In this document: piece after piece, positions 8,689 to 17,606 of the stretch
Position numbering within the stretch: the first letter of the stretch is position 1
How the letters are laid out: the number at the start of each line of letters is the position of its first letter
Assembly: GCA_028284225.1 (NCBI GenBank)
Contig: JANQSD010000023.1
Coordinates: forward strand, 62,001-126,000
Direction: 5' to 3'
Source of the DNA: Arenicellales bacterium
GTDB lineage: Bacteria > Pseudomonadota > Gammaproteobacteria > Arenicellales > JAHEKD01
DNA length: 64,000 nucleotides
The notes under the pieces: generated by a model
What the model saw: the letters and a program-made list of their open reading frames with translations, nothing else
What the model was told of the DNA's origin: nothing
The model's database searches: none
Program-made: the position numbers and the translations under genes

Positions 8689-9648
8689 ATGTTTTTAGTC
8701 TGTGGCGAAGCCTTATTTGATATTTTTCCTGAAGATTCGAATAAGATCAGTAGTATAAAACTTGATGCCAGGGCAGGTGGTTCTCCCTTTAATGTGGCCA
8801 TTGGGCTTTCGCGTCTTAAAGTACATTCTGCGTTATTAACAGGCATTTCAAAAGATATGCTGGGCGAAAAATTGACTTCGGTGTTGGTTCGTGAAGGTGT
8901 GTCTACTCGGTACCTTATACGAAATGGAAGGCGCACGACGCTCAGTCTTGTTGGATTAGATGCATCGGGTTCGCCTTCTTATTCATTTTATGGTGTTGGT
9001 TCCGCAGACTGTGGTGTCAAATATAAACATCTGCCGATGATTGGCAGTGAAGTCAAGGGGTTGCATTTTGGTTCTTATTCAACCGTTGTCAGACCAGTTG
9101 CAAAAGCATTTGCCAAACTGGCCAGTAAGCAGAAGGATAATTTCATCTCCTATGACCCAAACATCCGCTTAACCATCGAGCCAAATCTGAATGTCTGGCG
9201 TGCCGGAGTTAAACGTTTCGCCAGTTGTGCTGACATCATAAAAATAAGCAGGGAAGACTACGATTTGTTATATGCCGAAGAAAATCCAGCTAAAAAAGTA
9301 CAGCAGTGGTTTGATTATGGAGTGAAACTGGTCATTCTTACAGATGGTGACAAACACATTAGAGCCTGGAGTGACAGTGGTTTTGAGTTGAGCATTACAC
9401 CACCGAGTTTCAATGTGGTAGATACAGTTGGTGCTGGTGATACTTTTCAGGCTGCGCTACTCAAATGTCTACTGCAGTATGATAATCCTAAACAAGCCGT
9501 CACTTCGATCGATCAATCCCGATTAGAATCAATGCTCAATTATGGCGCTATGGCTGCTGCCCTGACCTGTACACGCCGCGGAGCTGATCTGCCCACATTA
9601 GAGGAGGTAGATTCAATAATAAGTGAGTGTTCGCCAGACAATAATTAA
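8689..9648 (+). CDS. PfkB-family sugar kinase, probable fructokinase
   Basis: ATP-dependent cytoplasmic sugar kinase of 319 residues (ribokinase/PfkB family). The N-terminal signature lies around residues 25-45 (ARAGGSPFNVAIGLSRL). The C-terminal signature DTVGAGDTFQAAL holds the anion hole and catalytic Asp251. The start CGEALFDIFPED is typical of bacterial fructokinases, which turn fructose into fructose 6-phosphate. This follows naturally from a mannitol dehydrogenase producing fructose. 2-keto-3-deoxygluconate kinase is an alternative, but in this cluster the Entner-Doudoroff intermediate is already phosphorylated, so fructokinase fits better. It is preceded by the putative ROK operator/promoter and followed by the glgC remnant. 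Confidence 0.82.
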   Translation: MFLVCGEALFDIFPEDSNKISSIKLDARAGGSPFNVAIGLSRLKVHSALLTGISKDMLGEKLTSVLVREGVSTRYLIRNGRRTTLSLVGLDASGSPSYSFYGVGSADCGVKYKHLPMIGSEVKGLHFGSYSTVVRPVAKAFAKLASKQKDNFISYDPNIRLTIEPNLNVWRAGVKRFASCADIIKISREDYDLLYAEENPAKKVQQWFDYGVKLVILTDGDKHIRAWSDSGFELSITPPSFNVVDTVGAGDTFQAALLKCLLQYDNPKQAVTSIDQSRLESMLNYGAMAAALTCTRRGADLPTLEEVDSIISECSPDNN

Positions 9649-9664
9649 TCAGAGAAGGAACACT

Positions 9665-9845
9665 AAAATAACCCTGATATTGCCGGCTGGCCATATTTAC
9701 CGATGAGCTATCAGGCAATGATTAATATACATAAAGAAAAAATGCCGAAAAATTATTGTGTGAAATTGTGTTGGATGATCATGTAAACACTGATTCCAGT
9801 CATGATTTTGGCAAGGAGATTCTGCTGCATATAGTTACTTATAAA
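9665..9845 (+). pseudogene. glgC: Glucose-1-phosphate adenylyltransferase remnant
   Basis: Fragment of a glycogen-synthesis gene between fructokinase and zwf. From 9671 the frame reads TLILPAGHIY (compare VVILAGDHIY of GlgC). A one-base shift gives MSYQAMINIHKEK (compare the Y..ML..H.EKG block that follows in GlgC). After a deletion, another frame reads NAEKLLCEIVLDDH and then TDSSHDFGKEIL up to about 9845; DSSHDFGKD is a diagnostic GlgC block. The stretches are in the right order and orientation but in different frames, with large parts missing, so this is a clear remnant. No RNA gene or other feature is seen in the rest of the gap 9649-9955. Confidence 0.85.
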
Positions 9846-9955
9846 ACTAAATATAAAATGATCAATATGAAAATAACTGTCATTTATTACTGCCCAGCGC
9901 AGGATGAGTGGCCATCATAAACAGATAGAAAGATTACGATGTTGATGGAAATTAA

Positions 9956-11428
9956 ATGATGACTTCAAAGATAATTCCGGTAGACCCGTTTGATTTAGTG
10001 ATATTTGGTATTACTGGTGATCTGGCCCGCCGAAAGTTGATTCCGGTGCTTTATTATCGTTTCATTGATGGCCAGATTCCAAAAAATTCAAGAATCATCG
10101 GTCTGGCACGCTCCGAACTGACCAACGAGCAATTTAGAAATCAGTCCCTTGAAGCATTAAAGCAAACAGTATCAGAAAAAGATTTTGATTCAGAGCAGGT
10201 AAATCATTTCATTTCCTGTATTCACTACATTAAAAACGATGTAAACAGTGATGAAGACTGGGACACGCTGCAGTCGCTATTGAAAAATGCACCCAATACA
10301 GTTCAGGCATTCTATCTTTCGGTGGCGCCCGGTTTATTTGCCCCAATTGTTGAGCAGCTGGGGCGCCTAAATCTTGCTGAAAATTCCAGGCTGGTCGTAG
10401 AAAAACCGTTTGGTCATGATTTGGCTAGCGCTAAAAAACTTCAGTATCAAATAGGCAACGTCTACAAAGAAGAAGCCATTTACAGGATCGATCATTATCT
10501 GGGCAAAGAGACGGTTCAGAATTTAATGGCGCTGCGGTTTGCTAACAAACTGTTCGAACCTCTTTGGAACAGCAATCACATTGATCATATACAAATAACC
10601 GCAGCAGAATCCCTAGGTGTTGAAGGCCGCGGTGAATATTATGACAACATCGGTGCCATGCGCGATATGGTACAAAATCATCTGCTGCAATTATTGTGTT
10701 TAACCGCGATGGAGCCCCCGTATAAATTTGATGCTGATGCTATGCGTGATGAAAAGCTCAAGGTGTTGCGTGCATTGCAGCCATTGATGGGAGAACAGGC
10801 GCTGAGAAATACAGTCCGTGGACAATACCTGGGTGCACCAGATAAACCTGGGTATTTGGAAGAGTGCCACAACCAAGGCAGTCAGACTGAGACTTATGTT
10901 GCGTTAAAAGTAAAGATTAACTCTTGGCGTTGGGCGGGGACACCATTTTACCTGCGTACGGGAAAACGGCTGCGATCACAAATGGCAGAAATCGTGATTA
11001 CATTCAGATCGACACCACACTCGATCTTTGGTCAGATAGACACACCGATTTGGCCCAACATATTGGTGATTCGGCTACAGCCAGATGAGGGACTGAATTT
11101 ATCCATTACCACCAAAGATCCAGGGCCAGGTGGTTTTCGCACAAGAGAAACGCCACTGGATATGACATTCGCTGATAATTCAGGTGATGACTGGCGTATG
11201 CCCGATGCTTATGAACGCCTGATTATGGACGTGATACGCGGAAATCAAACCCTGTTCATGCGCGATGATGAGGTTGAAGCAGCATGGCAATGGATTGATC
11301 CCATTATACAGGCCTGGAGAAATTCCGGTACCGCACCTGAAAGCTATGATTCTTACAGTTCAGGTCCGACCGGCGCGGTCGAATTAATTGCCCGTGATCA
11401 CCGGCGCTGGCGGGATGTAATTGTATGA
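9956..11428 (+). CDS. zwf: Glucose-6-phosphate 1-dehydrogenase
   Basis: Oxidises glucose 6-phosphate to 6-phosphogluconolactone with NADP(+) or NAD(+), the first step of the Entner-Doudoroff and oxidative pentose phosphate routes. The product has 490 residues, a normal length. The nucleotide-binding start FGITGDLARRKLIP (residues 17-30) and the active-site signature RIDHYLGKE with catalytic His near residue 180 are intact, as are EKPFGHD and the substrate-binding MRDMVQNHLLQ. Two consecutive ATG codons open the gene (9956, 9959), with GATGGAA upstream. It is the first gene of zwf-pgl-edd-eda and overlaps pgl by 4 bases (ATGA), indicating translational coupling. Confidence 0.97.
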   Translation: MMTSKIIPVDPFDLVIFGITGDLARRKLIPVLYYRFIDGQIPKNSRIIGLARSELTNEQFRNQSLEALKQTVSEKDFDSEQVNHFISCIHYIKNDVNSDEDWDTLQSLLKNAPNTVQAFYLSVAPGLFAPIVEQLGRLNLAENSRLVVEKPFGHDLASAKKLQYQIGNVYKEEAIYRIDHYLGKETVQNLMALRFANKLFEPLWNSNHIDHIQITAAESLGVEGRGEYYDNIGAMRDMVQNHLLQLLCLTAMEPPYKFDADAMRDEKLKVLRALQPLMGEQALRNTVRGQYLGAPDKPGYLEECHNQGSQTETYVALKVKINSWRWAGTPFYLRTGKRLRSQMAEIVITFRSTPHSIFGQIDTPIWPNILVIRLQPDEGLNLSITTKDPGPGGFRTRETPLDMTFADNSGDDWRMPDAYERLIMDVIRGNQTLFMRDDEVEAAWQWIDPIIQAWRNSGTAPESYDSYSSGPTGAVELIARDHRRWRDVIV

Positions 11429-12105
11429 ATCAATATACTGACAGGGTCGAGCAGGCTAACCGGCTGGCAGAACTGGTCGCCGAGCAACTGGCAGGCGCGA
11501 TAACGAAAAAAGGATGTGCATTACTGGTTGTTGCCGGTGGATCTACGCCGGAACTATTTTTAAACAAACTTTCCAATTTGGATATTGATTGGTCCAGTGT
11601 GATCGTCATTCCTACTGATGAACGTTGGGTGGGTTCAACTCACCCTCGCTCAAATGACCGTTTTCTTCATAAGAATCTTAAAATCAATCGGGCGTCAGAG
11701 ATAACAATTGTGCCGCTCTACGTGGCTGACCGGTCACCGGAGCATGCCGTGGATGCACTTGAAGCTCGTCTGAACGAGTTCAAGGCTAATCCTGATGTGT
11801 GCGTATTGGGCATGGGTGAGGATGCACATATTGCCTCATTATTTCCAGGGGCTGAGCAGTTGCCCTCAGCACTGGATAGGCGCTCGAATATACAGGTCAT
11901 GGCAATCAACGCCTCCGGCGCGGGTGAGCCAAGAATTACCCTGACTCTGGCTAAATTACTCAGTGCTACACATCTGCATCTGCTGATTTGTGGTCCCGCC
12001 AAACTTGAAACATTAAGAAGAGCTAGACAGCCAGGCAGTACTGAACAGATGCCTGTGAGGGCAATACTGGGCAATGACGCCCTGGAAATACACTATGCCG
12101 ACTAA
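11425..12105 (+). CDS. pgl: 6-phosphogluconolactonase (DevB type)
   Basis: Hydrolyses 6-phosphogluconolactone to 6-phosphogluconate in the cytoplasm. The 226-residue product has the DevB/SOL family marks: VVAGGSTPELFLNKL near residues 32-46, PTDERWV near 65 and CVLGMGEDAHIASLFPG near 125-141. The start codon overlaps the zwf stop as ATGA. The gene sits between zwf and edd as expected for a coupled Entner-Doudoroff operon. The 72-base gap to edd contains no other feature. Confidence 0.95.
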   Translation: MNQYTDRVEQANRLAELVAEQLAGAITKKGCALLVVAGGSTPELFLNKLSNLDIDWSSVIVIPTDERWVGSTHPRSNDRFLHKNLKINRASEITIVPLYVADRSPEHAVDALEARLNEFKANPDVCVLGMGEDAHIASLFPGAEQLPSALDRRSNIQVMAINASGAGEPRITLTLAKLLSATHLHLLICGPAKLETLRRARQPGSTEQMPVRAILGNDALEIHYAD

Positions 12106-12177
12106 TATTAGATCGCAAGATACTACAAAAGACACAGCATTGTTGGATACACCTTATAAAGCCCGAGGACACTAATC

Positions 12178-14004
12178 ATGCAAGTGAACAAAATATTACA
12201 AACCGTTACGCAAAGAATCGAGAAGCGCTCAGAGAAAACACGATCCGACTATATGAAACGTGTTATCTCAGCCCGAGAAAAAGGCGTGGCGCGGGCCCAT
12301 TTGTCATGTTCCAACATGGCACATGCCTATGCCAGTGCAGATAGTACTGAAAAATCCAGGTTGATCACCGATCGGGTGCCAAACTTGGGGATTATTACCG
12401 CCTATAACGACATGCTTTCGGCACATCAGCCATTTAAGGATTTTCCAGATGTAATCAAACAGGCGGCGCGTGAGGCAGGTGCGACAGCGCAGGTTGCCGG
12501 TGGTGTACCGGCAATGTGTGACGGTGTCACTCAGGGTCAGCCTGGTATGGAATTATCGCTGTTTTCAAGGGATATCATTGCTATGGCAGCGGGCGTAGCA
12601 ATGTCCCATAATTGCTTTGATGCCAGTGTCTATTTAGGGGTTTGTGACAAGATTATCCCCGGACTAGTGATTGCGGCGGCAACCTTTGGTCATGTGCCGG
12701 CTGTGTTTTTACCAGCAGGTCCAATGGTTTCGGGTATCTCCAATGATGAAAAAGCCGAAGCCAGAAAGAAATATGCCAACGGTGAGATAGACAGAGCGGC
12801 CTTGCTTGAATCAGAAATGAAATCCTATCATGGCCCGGGAACATGTACTTTTTATGGAACTGCAAATTCCAATCAAATGCTAATGGAAGTGATGGGATTA
12901 CATTTGCCAGGTGCTTCTTTTGTTAATCCCAATACCGAGCTTCGTGATGCTTACACCAAGGCCGGAGCCGTTCAGGCGCTGAAAATCACTGCACTGGGTA
13001 ATAATTATATTGCGGCGGCAGAAGTATTGAGCATTAAAACTTTTGTTAATGGCATTGTGGGATTACATGCAACCGGTGGTTCCACCAATCTGGTATTACA
13101 CATGACTGCAATGGCCGACGCGGCCGGCATTAAAATCACATCAGATGATTTTTCTGATCTTTCCGCGGTAACACCGCTAATTGCCAGGGTATATCCAAAC
13201 GGTAAAGCTGATGTCAACCATTTTCATGCTGCGGGAGGCTTGCAGTACTTAATTTACGAGCTTTGCAATGCTGGCTTATTACATGAGGACGTGATGACAG
13301 TGATGGGTCGAGGGCTTGAACAATATTTTTATGAAGCCAAACTTGATTCATCGAAAAAACTGCAATGGCAAAAAGAATTCCCTCAAATTCATGACAGTGA
13401 GATACTCAAAACGGTGACCTCTCCGTTTCAGAAAACAGGTGGGCTTGTCAGTTTGAACGGTAACATCGGCGAAGCCGTCATCAAAACATCTGCGGTGCCG
13501 CAAGATCGTCATGTGATCGAAGCGCCGGCAATGGTCTTTCATGATCAGGAATCGGTCAAACAGGCTTTCGCAAACGGCAAACTGGGACGCGATTTTGTAT
13601 GTGTGGTTCGTTTTCAGGGTCCATGCGCGAACGGGATGCCGGAGTTGCATGGTCTGACACCAATTCTGTCAATATTACAGGAACGCGGTTATAAAGTGGC
13701 CCTGTTAACCGACGGGCGTATGTCAGGTGCAAGCGGTAAAATACCGGCTGCCATTCACGTTAGTCCCGAAGCGGCTAAAGGTGGTGCTATTGCAAAAATC
13801 CGTGATGGTGACATTATACGAATTGATGCAAATAATGGCCTACTGGAATTAAAATCAGATACTAACTGGCGGACTCGTGAAAATACAACGACTGATTTAA
13901 GCGGTAATGAATACGGTAATGGTCGGGAATTATTTCATTTGTTCAGACAATCCGTCTCAAGTGCCTCAAGCGGTGCATCTTGTCTAAGTGACTCATCGTT
14001 TTAA
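12178..14004 (+). CDS. edd: Phosphogluconate dehydratase
   Basis: Iron-sulfur dehydratase that converts 6-phosphogluconate to 2-keto-3-deoxy-6-phosphogluconate, the committed Entner-Doudoroff step. The product has 608 residues, the standard length for Edd in the IlvD/Edd family. Conserved blocks include AYNDMLSAHQPF (about 72-83), MCDGVTQGQPGMELSLFSRD (about 118-137), CDKIIPG, and TDGRMSGASGKIPAAIHVSPE (split around residues 511-531). The cysteines in MCDGV, GVCDKI and GPCANG are placed as expected for the Fe-S cluster ligands. It lies between pgl and eda on the same strand. Confidence 0.97.
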   Translation: MQVNKILQTVTQRIEKRSEKTRSDYMKRVISAREKGVARAHLSCSNMAHAYASADSTEKSRLITDRVPNLGIITAYNDMLSAHQPFKDFPDVIKQAAREAGATAQVAGGVPAMCDGVTQGQPGMELSLFSRDIIAMAAGVAMSHNCFDASVYLGVCDKIIPGLVIAAATFGHVPAVFLPAGPMVSGISNDEKAEARKKYANGEIDRAALLESEMKSYHGPGTCTFYGTANSNQMLMEVMGLHLPGASFVNPNTELRDAYTKAGAVQALKITALGNNYIAAAEVLSIKTFVNGIVGLHATGGSTNLVLHMTAMADAAGIKITSDDFSDLSAVTPLIARVYPNGKADVNHFHAAGGLQYLIYELCNAGLLHEDVMTVMGRGLEQYFYEAKLDSSKKLQWQKEFPQIHDSEILKTVTSPFQKTGGLVSLNGNIGEAVIKTSAVPQDRHVIEAPAMVFHDQESVKQAFANGKLGRDFVCVVRFQGPCANGMPELHGLTPILSILQERGYKVALLTDGRMSGASGKIPAAIHVSPEAAKGGAIAKIRDGDIIRIDANNGLLELKSDTNWRTRENTTTDLSGNEYGNGRELFHLFRQSVSSASSGASCLSDSSF

Positions 14005-14027
14005 CATTCAACTTACGAATAAAATCA

Positions 14028-14669
14028 ATGATCGATAACCAGCATATATTAGAAATTTGCAGCTATGCTAAATTAATACCGGTATTAGTGATTGACGAGG
14101 TGAGTAGTGCAGTGCCGCTTGCTCAAGCATTGATGCGTGGCGGTCTGAATGTATTGGAAGTCACACTACGTACGGCTAATGCTTTACAAGCCATCCATGA
14201 AATTTCTCAACTTGATGATGTCGTTGTCGGGGCTGGAACAATTCTGAAACCTGAAGATATTGAGTTCGTAAAACAGGCCGGTGCTGTTTTTGGTGTAACG
14301 CCCGGGACAACATCAGCATTGCTGGACTCCGCCATCGAACAACAGTTTTCTTTAATTCCTGGTGTGGCTACGGTTTCAGAAGCGATGAAAGTAAATGAAA
14401 GGGGTTATTCTTTTATGAAATTTTTTCCGGCAGAGAGTGCTGGTGGTGTCAACGCGCTGACTTCATTTGCAGGGCCGTTGCCGGGCATAAGATTTTGTCC
14501 TACCGGCGGCATTACTATCGACAATGCGCCTTCCTATTTTGAGCTGGACAATGTCATTTGCGTTGGCGGGTCCTGGGTTGCACCCAAAAAATTGGTTAAC
14601 TGCGGACATTGGGACCGGATAGAAACACTGGCCAGACAAGCTAAAAATGCATTTGAAAAACACGGCTAA
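14028..14669 (+). CDS. eda: KDPG aldolase
   Basis: Class I aldolase that splits 2-keto-3-deoxy-6-phosphogluconate into pyruvate and glyceraldehyde 3-phosphate. The 213-residue chain has the family blocks PVLVIDEVSSAVPLAQAL, GLNVLEVTLRT with the catalytic Glu, GAGTIL, and the Schiff-base Lys in FMKFFPAESAGG near residue 131. The phosphate-binding PTGGI is near residue 160. It begins 23 bases after edd and is the last gene of the operon. No clear hairpin terminator follows it. Confidence 0.96.
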   Translation: MIDNQHILEICSYAKLIPVLVIDEVSSAVPLAQALMRGGLNVLEVTLRTANALQAIHEISQLDDVVVGAGTILKPEDIEFVKQAGAVFGVTPGTTSALLDSAIEQQFSLIPGVATVSEAMKVNERGYSFMKFFPAESAGGVNALTSFAGPLPGIRFCPTGGITIDNAPSYFELDNVICVGGSWVAPKKLVNCGHWDRIETLARQAKNAFEKHG

Positions 14670-14758
14670 GCGTTAAGCTCAGGCCAGATGTTCCTGAAAA
14701 CACGATACAGTGCGTTACCTTCTATTTGGCTCGTTTGTGCTACGCCCATCGTAAACAT
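14666..14758 (-). pseudogene. Possible tail of an Asp/Glu-racemase-family gene
   Basis: A 30-codon minus-strand frame (ATG 14758 to TAG 14666) reads like the end of an Asp/Glu racemase-family protein. Its IEGNALYRVFRNIW resembles HDTALYWRIFKTLG near the C-terminus of the gene at the right edge of this window. Its stop codon overlaps that of eda in opposite orientation. The match is short, so this may be chance. The remaining gap to 14992 shows no gene, RNA or convincing hairpin. Confidence 0.22.
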
Positions 14759-14992
14759 ATAGTTCTCTCAACCAAATTTTTTATAGCCTATATGATAGCT
14801 GATTGGCCAACCAACGCGCCTCTTGCTGATAAAAAGCTAATGAAATCCAGTACAGCAGTAACAGCTAAGGGTATGCATTAAAGAAAAATCATCAAATATT
14901 TCTATAGGCTTGATTATATAAACCGTAATTTATTCCGAAGTGGCATTGAGAGTAATTCAAACTAAACATCTAGCAAGCCTGATAGCTTGTGA

Positions 14993-16048
14993 TTATGTTT
15001 TTTTGATCACTAACGGTAGTAATATAAAAATGAGAATAAAACGGATAGAGTGATGAAAAGCAACAAATGCTAAATCATAGCCGAATATTAAAGCTAAAAG
15101 ACTCACTTCATAAAGTCCACCTGGAATAAAAGCCAGCAGCATTTGAATAAATTCTCCGTAGCCTAAATGCGCCAGTAGCAATGCTGCGATACAGAAAATT
15201 GAAATGGTTAGAATTGAACTTATTAAAGCATCGCCTAGATAATTTGACAGTTTGCTGAATTTAACCTGTGACAGGCGTGCGCCTATTGCACTGGCAATAG
15301 TTATTTGGGCTAGTATCACGAGTTCACTAATTCTTGGAATATCAATCGAACCGTATAGATGCAATCCTCCACTTAGAATCATAGGTCCTAATAAATGAGG
15401 CATAGGGAGCTTTATTAATTGTGCCAGCCCGTAACCGATGATTGCAACAAAAACCAGCTGAACAATGGTTTGTATCGGCAAATTGAATAAACTAGATAAA
15501 TTGTTTAAAGCAATATTGGACTCAATTACACCTTGTTCTCCTTTAACAAAGGCGAGTATTAATGGTGTTAAACAGAAAACCAGGGTTACTCTTATTAAGT
15601 GGCAAAAAGCGACGACGTAATCTTTGTCTACAAGCCCCATGCTGGTCGCAACAATTTCAGCTTGCCCACCTGGTAAACTGCAAAGGATTGCAAGGTTATG
15701 GTCATAATCTCGCATTTTTGTTAAGTATGCATATCCGGCAAAGGTTGATATTAGTGTGACCGTTATCATGCTAAAAATGGTGATATACCATCTTGAGATA
15801 GTGTCAATAATCGATGGGCTAAACGTAGCGCCAATCAAAACACTCATGCAGACTAAAACAGATAGTTGAAACCAGCGTGGGATTTCTGGCTTAAACTGTT
15901 TTGATTTAGTTAAATATCCCCAAAATAATGTAACAAACAGACTGCCTAAAAGAAATGGGGCAGGGAAATTTAAACGCTGAAAAGTAAAACCGCCTAAACA
16001 TGCAATTACTAATGTAATCAGTAACGATATTAAACTGACGATATTCAA
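14993..16048 (-). CDS. AbrB-family integral membrane protein
   Basis: Inner-membrane protein of 351 residues, almost entirely hydrophobic. It is built from two similar halves (each with FPAPFLLGSLFV-type and MPHLLGPMILSGG-type segments), the pattern of the AbrB duplication family, often misnamed ammonia monooxygenase. The family is implicated in membrane transport or regulation and is frequently found next to tripartite tricarboxylate transporter genes, as here. A run of about ten transmembrane segments can be counted. The substrate is unknown. It lies downstream of an OprD-like porin on the same strand but is separated from it by a strong terminator, so it probably has its own promoter. Confidence 0.8.
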   Translation of the reverse strand: MNIVSLISLLITLVIACLGGFTFQRLNFPAPFLLGSLFVTLFWGYLTKSKQFKPEIPRWFQLSVLVCMSVLIGATFSPSIIDTISRWYITIFSMITVTLISTFAGYAYLTKMRDYDHNLAILCSLPGGQAEIVATSMGLVDKDYVVAFCHLIRVTLVFCLTPLILAFVKGEQGVIESNIALNNLSSLFNLPIQTIVQLVFVAIIGYGLAQLIKLPMPHLLGPMILSGGLHLYGSIDIPRISELVILAQITIASAIGARLSQVKFSKLSNYLGDALISSILTISIFCIAALLLAHLGYGEFIQMLLAFIPGGLYEVSLLALIFGYDLAFVAFHHSIRFILIFILLPLVIKKT

Positions 16049-16105
16049 GTGCTGAAGTAATTTATAATCTGTCTAGAGAATTCGGTGTCCGTAACTTTAG
16101 TATTA

Positions 16106-16133
16106 AAAAGAGGTGCATATTCGCACCTCTTTT
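16106..16133 (-). terminator. Rho-independent terminator after the OprD-like porin
   Basis: Perfect 11-bp stem AAAAGAGGTGC (16106-16116) / GCACCTCTTTT (16123-16133) with a 6-base loop. On the minus strand the descending arm ends in TTTT followed by AATAC, so it is probably moderately strong. It lies 47 bases after the porin stop. Confidence 0.8.
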
Positions 16134-16179
16134 ATGTGTTCATTAGGTGTTTGTTTAAGAGACTCTCTCTTTGATAGTT

Positions 16180-17502
16180 TTACTTAAATGTATAAACATA
16201 ATCCAAATATAATCTTATATCGGTCTCGTCTTGTTTTACTCCATCGACAGACCCGGTTTCGTCAGAATTATAGTCATGCCAAATGCCTCTAAACTTTAAA
16301 CCTTTTAGTGCAGGAATTTTATAGTCTATTCTGACTTCACGCCAATCTTCATCTGCAGTACCGAGGGATGAATCAACAGAGTTTTCAGCATCTTCACCAA
16401 AGCCGATTGCAAACGATGTTTTTAAACCCGGTATGTACTCCTTCCAGTCATAGTCTAGCTTGAGGCGGTAAGCTGTTTCGTTTGTGTTAGTCAGGTCGGG
16501 GCCCACTGTAGAACGGGTGGGAAAAGGATTGCGTCCATGATCGCCGGAAAAATTATCTTCAAGCCAGATTTCATCTATTTTAGCTATGGCAGCTGAGAGT
16601 TTGAGATTATCTTTTTTCCAAGTAATATCTAAATAACCACCGAGCCCGTCATTCTCACTTTCAGTAACTCCCGCCTCACTTCCTGGAACATCTTCGTCGT
16701 CAAGATCACCGCTTTCCGAACGTGTAACAAATAAATCACCATCATCAGATGATGTAAAGACCCCAAGTGTATAAGTTAAACTGGACGATGACAGTTCTTG
16801 TAAATATGTCCCGCGAACTCCAAACTTATTAAGAAAATCCTTTGATTCTAAATATTCGGCTTCTAGTTTAAAGTTATCATTAACTTTATATTTGGCACCG
16901 ATTACACCGACGTAGTCAATATCGCCTTGCTCAGATTGATCCGTGCTAAACCCTTCGAAATTGTCACGAGCCCGACGCGACCATTTGTCATATATCGATG
17001 CATGTAGTGATAAATTATCAGTCGCATTAAATTTAGCGCTGACTCCCTGAAATGTATTTGGAACTGCTCGTGAGGATGAACTGTTCAAAAACATCGATTT
17101 GTGTTTCATACGGCCCAATTTAATGGAAAAATTATCAGTGGGTGTAAAGTTGAGATATGCTTGCCCCAGTAGTGCAAAACCATCCAGTTCACCGTCATCC
17201 AGCGTTAATACATCTTCACGGACATCACCTCCATCACTTATGTCCTCTACGACATAACCAGACAAACCTAATCCGACAATATCCCATAGTTGTGGCGATT
17301 TATAATTGACTTCAAGTCCAAGACCTGTTTGATCTCTATCGTCTTCATCGTCCTCAAAATCCCTGTCAAAGTGTATGAGACGCAATTTTGTTTGTATCTC
17401 GTGCCCGCCTAATTTTGTGTCCTCGGCAAACGAGTGCTGCACACCCAGAAGCAGTGCAGTGCCAACTAAATAAGAAAAAATTCGAAAAATGTTGCCTTTC
17501 AT
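16180..17502 (-). CDS. OprD-like outer-membrane porin
   Basis: Outer-membrane channel, 440 residues from the preferred start. ATG 17502 is chosen over the longer TTG start at 17532 because GGAGAGG lies 6 bases upstream and the chain then opens with a clean signal peptide (KGNIFRIFSYLVGTALLLG, cut after SFAE). The mature part is an acidic beta-barrel with strands such as TKLRLIHFDRDFED and a C-terminal YLDYVYTFK. OprD-family porins in proteobacteria admit carboxylates and are often paired with tricarboxylate (Tct) systems, which fits the adjacent tctED/tctCA genes. The terminal residue is Lys after Phe, slightly off the usual aromatic end. Confidence 0.75.
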   Translation of the reverse strand: MKGNIFRIFSYLVGTALLLGVQHSFAEDTKLGGHEIQTKLRLIHFDRDFEDDEDDRDQTGLGLEVNYKSPQLWDIVGLGLSGYVVEDISDGGDVREDVLTLDDGELDGFALLGQAYLNFTPTDNFSIKLGRMKHKSMFLNSSSSRAVPNTFQGVSAKFNATDNLSLHASIYDKWSRRARDNFEGFSTDQSEQGDIDYVGVIGAKYKVNDNFKLEAEYLESKDFLNKFGVRGTYLQELSSSSLTYTLGVFTSSDDGDLFVTRSESGDLDDEDVPGSEAGVTESENDGLGGYLDITWKKDNLKLSAAIAKIDEIWLEDNFSGDHGRNPFPTRSTVGPDLTNTNETAYRLKLDYDWKEYIPGLKTSFAIGFGEDAENSVDSSLGTADEDWREVRIDYKIPALKGLKFRGIWHDYNSDETGSVDGVKQDETDIRLYLDYVYTFK

Positions 17503-17606
17503 AACGACCTCTCCATACTCATAGAAAATCAATTTAAAGCATAAAGCACTTAGCTTTCATTAAGCTTTCAGCTTTAGTTATTGATTCGCTAACTGAAAAG
17601 TTCGAA

